From: DAOUEH01 sp034430515
GTDB taxonomy: Bacteria > Chloroflexota > Dehalococcoidia > Dehalococcoidales > RBG-16-60-22
Assembly: GCA_034430515.1 (NCBI GenBank)
Contig: DAOUEP010000108.1
Location: 1-8,324 of the forward strand
DNA: 8,324 nt
Direction of reading: 5' to 3'
Shown here: positions 6,714-8,324 of the stretch, piece after piece
Numbering within the stretch: the stretch's first letter is position 1
How the letters are laid out: each line of letters opens with the position of its first letter
The notes under the pieces: model-generated
What the model was told of the DNA's origin: nothing
Database searches by the model: none
What the model saw: the letters and a program-made list of their open reading frames with translations, nothing else
Translations under genes and position numbers: made by a program

Positions 6714-7856
6714 ATGTCCAATATTTCCAGAGCGGGCCTGGTGGTGCTGGCAGTTATTATCGCCGCCGTCGCTTTCGGCGGCGGCTACATCTTCGGGGCT
6801 TCGCATACCTCCCCCGGCGGCGATGAGCTGGGCGTCATCCGGCAGGCCTGGGACACCATCTACGCCAACTACTTCGACCCGGACAGTCTCGACGCCGAGG
6901 CCCTCACCCAGGGCGCCATCAAAGGGATGCTGGAGGCGCTCGACGACCCCTACACCTCCTATCTGGAGGCCGAGCTTTACGAGCTGGGGATAACCGGCCT
7001 GGAGGGCGAGTTTGACGGCATCGGCGCTTACGTGGCCGCCACCGAGGACGAGGAAATCACCATCATCGCCCCCATCGCCGGCTCCCCGGCGGAGGCGGCC
7101 GGCATCCGGGCCGGCGATGTCATCCTGGCCATCGACGGCCAGTCCACCCAGGGCATCGGCCTGGCCAAGGCCATCGTCAGCATCCGCGGCCCCCAGGGGA
7201 CGGATGTCACCCTCAGCGTCCGCCACGCCGGCGAGACCGAGCCGGTGGATATCACCATCGTCCGGGGGCATATCCTGATACCCAGCGTTGACTACGAGAT
7301 GCGCGGCGACATCGCCTACATCGTGATTAGCGAGTTCACCAGCCGCACCGACGACGAGCTGGCGGATGTCCTCGCCGAGGCGGACGCAGCCGGCGCCGCC
7401 GGCATCGTCCTCGACCTGCGCGGCAATCCCGGCGGCCTGCTGGATACCGTCGTCGCCGTGGCCAGCCGCTTCATCGCCGACGGCGCCGTCGTGATGGTGC
7501 GCTACCACGACGAGGATGAGGAGACGCTCGACGTCATTCCCGGCACGGCCGCCACCGACCTGCCGATGGTCGCTTTAGTCAACGGCGCCAGCGCCTCGGG
7601 CTCCGAGGTGCTCGCCGGCGCCCTGCAAGACCACGACCGCGCCCTCATCGCCGGCAGCGTTACCTTCGGCAAGGGCAGCGTCAATACCCTGCGCCAGCTC
7701 AGCGACGGCTCCGGCATCTACATCACCATCGCCCGCTGGCTCACCCCCGACGGGCGGCTCATCGAGGGCCAGGGCATCCAGCCGGACGTGACCCTCGACC
7801 TCACCGGGGAGGCAGCCGTGGACTGGGCGATAGATTACCTGCACGATAACTCATAA
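6714..7856 (+). CDS. S41 carboxy-terminal processing protease (CtpA/CtpB type)
   Basis: This 380-residue serine protease is anchored by an N-terminal membrane segment (about 7-28) and acts outside the cytoplasm, trimming or degrading proteins from their C-termini. A PDZ domain spans about 95-185, with SPAEAAGIRAGDVILAIDG (124-142) as the peptide-binding core. The S41 catalytic domain follows: LDLRGNPGG (233-241), the serine loop NGASASGSE with Ser295, and Lys320 in FGKGS. Ser and Lys are 25 residues apart as in E. coli Prc and B. subtilis CtpB. The third catalytic residue, Gln at Lys+4 in those enzymes, is Asn324 here. WLTPDGRLIEGQGIQPD (342-358) is also typical. GGAGG lies 9 nt before the ATG. 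The macrodomain gene follows after 19 nt. Confidence 0.94.
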   Translation: MSNISRAGLVVLAVIIAAVAFGGGYIFGASHTSPGGDELGVIRQAWDTIYANYFDPDSLDAEALTQGAIKGMLEALDDPYTSYLEAELYELGITGLEGEFDGIGAYVAATEDEEITIIAPIAGSPAEAAGIRAGDVILAIDGQSTQGIGLAKAIVSIRGPQGTDVTLSVRHAGETEPVDITIVRGHILIPSVDYEMRGDIAYIVISEFTSRTDDELADVLAEADAAGAAGIVLDLRGNPGGLLDTVVAVASRFIADGAVVMVRYHDEDEETLDVIPGTAATDLPMVALVNGASASGSEVLAGALQDHDRALIAGSVTFGKGSVNTLRQLSDGSGIYITIARWLTPDGRLIEGQGIQPDVTLDLTGEAAVDWAIDYLHDNS

Positions 7857-7875
7857 CTCAAGCGGGGGTGGTTTT

Positions 7876-8324
7876 ATGAGCGACGAGGTAACTTACCAGA
7901 TTAATCATGCCAGCCTCGCCATAACCCGGGGCGACATCACCGGCCAGGCCACCAACGCCATCGTCAACGCCGCCAACTCCGGCCTGATGGGCGGCGGCGG
8001 TGTGGACGGCGCCATTCACCGCGCCGGCGGGCCGGCCATCCTGGAAGAATGTAAACGAATCGTGGCGCGGCAGGGCCGCCTGCCCACCGGGCAGGCCGTC
8101 ATTACCACCGCCGGGAACATGCCCTCAAAATACGTTATCCATACCGTCGGGCCCGTCTGGCACGGCGGCGGCAGCGGCGAGCCGGAAAAGCTGGCCAGCG
8201 CTTACCGCGAGAGCCTCAAGCTGGCCGCCGCCAATAACCTGGTCAGTATATCTTTCCCCTCCATCAGCACCGGGGCCTACGGCTACCCGCTGGAGGCCGC
8301 CGCCCGCATCGCCGTGGGCGAGGT
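7876..8324 (+). CDS. Macrodomain protein (O-acetyl-ADP-ribose deacetylase-like), 3' end outside window
   Basis: The 149 visible residues are a stand-alone macrodomain of the MacroD/YmdB type, which binds ADP-ribose and often removes it or acetyl-ADP-ribose; it is cytosolic. Motifs in order are GDIT (19-22), NAIVNAANSGLMGGGGVDGA (27-46), with the adenine-binding Asp20 and the catalytic-loop Asn and Gly run, and PSISTGAYGYP (128-138) for the diphosphate loop. The family is about 170-180 residues, so only the end is missing. The ATG is preceded by a GGGGGT stretch (7863-7868) and lies 19 nt after the protease stop, so the two are probably one operon. Whether it acts on protein or on small molecules cannot be told. 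Confidence 0.93.
   Translation, partial: MSDEVTYQINHASLAITRGDITGQATNAIVNAANSGLMGGGGVDGAIHRAGGPAILEECKRIVARQGRLPTGQAVITTAGNMPSKYVIHTVGPVWHGGGSGEPEKLASAYRESLKLAAANNLVSISFPSISTGAYGYPLEAAARIAVGE

Overview
The window is a GC-rich bacterial segment holding eight genes, all of whose functions can be read from sequence motifs. The mix of a short CcmE-type haem chaperone, Thr/Pro-linker lipoproteins, an undecahaem cytochrome and a Tat-exported ferredoxin/cytochrome b pair suggests an anaerobe that respires with c-type cytochromes. The style recalls Chloroflexota (Dehalococcoidia-like), but this is an inference with no marker gene behind it.

Layout. Positions 1-1967 on the minus strand carry ccmE and ccmF (ccmF runs off the left edge), which attach haem to exported cytochromes. 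Positions 1968-2288 are a divergent control region with a duplicated 33-bp unit and recognisable promoters on both strands. From 2289 to 6242 on the plus strand lie a tandem-rhodanese lipoprotein, a multihaem cytochrome c lipoprotein, a four-cluster [4Fe-4S] protein and a diheme cytochrome b. The last two are tightly coupled to the cytochrome gene. A CsoR-family repressor (6254-6547, minus) ends 11 nt from the cytochrome b gene. A separate plus-strand unit then starts: an S41 carboxy-terminal processing protease and a macrodomain protein cut by the right edge.

How it fits together. CcmE and CcmF would mature the cytochrome encoded next door. Cytochrome b, the Fe-S protein and the multihaem cytochrome form a plausible membrane-to-exterior electron relay with no catalytic molybdoenzyme in view. 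The set (rhodanese, c-cytochrome lipoprotein, Fe-S subunit, b-cytochrome) resembles the ext selenite/tellurite cluster (ExtH/M/O/P) described in Geobacter, as recalled and not checked.

The most striking point is the cytochrome gene itself. Its signal peptide plus first haem site (3406-3621) and its other ten haem sites (3625-4722) lie in one reading frame, separated by a single TGA at 3622-3624. A CCTCC/GGAGG hairpin with loop GTT begins its loop 17 nt after the TGA, matching the recalled bacterial SECIS rules. The gene is therefore a candidate selenoprotein. A nonsense mutation or a sequence error are the alternatives. Other oddities are a CxxxY (not His) haem-binding site in CcmE, a Tyr in place of the His metal ligand in the CsoR-like repressor, and an Asn in place of the usual catalytic Gln in the protease.
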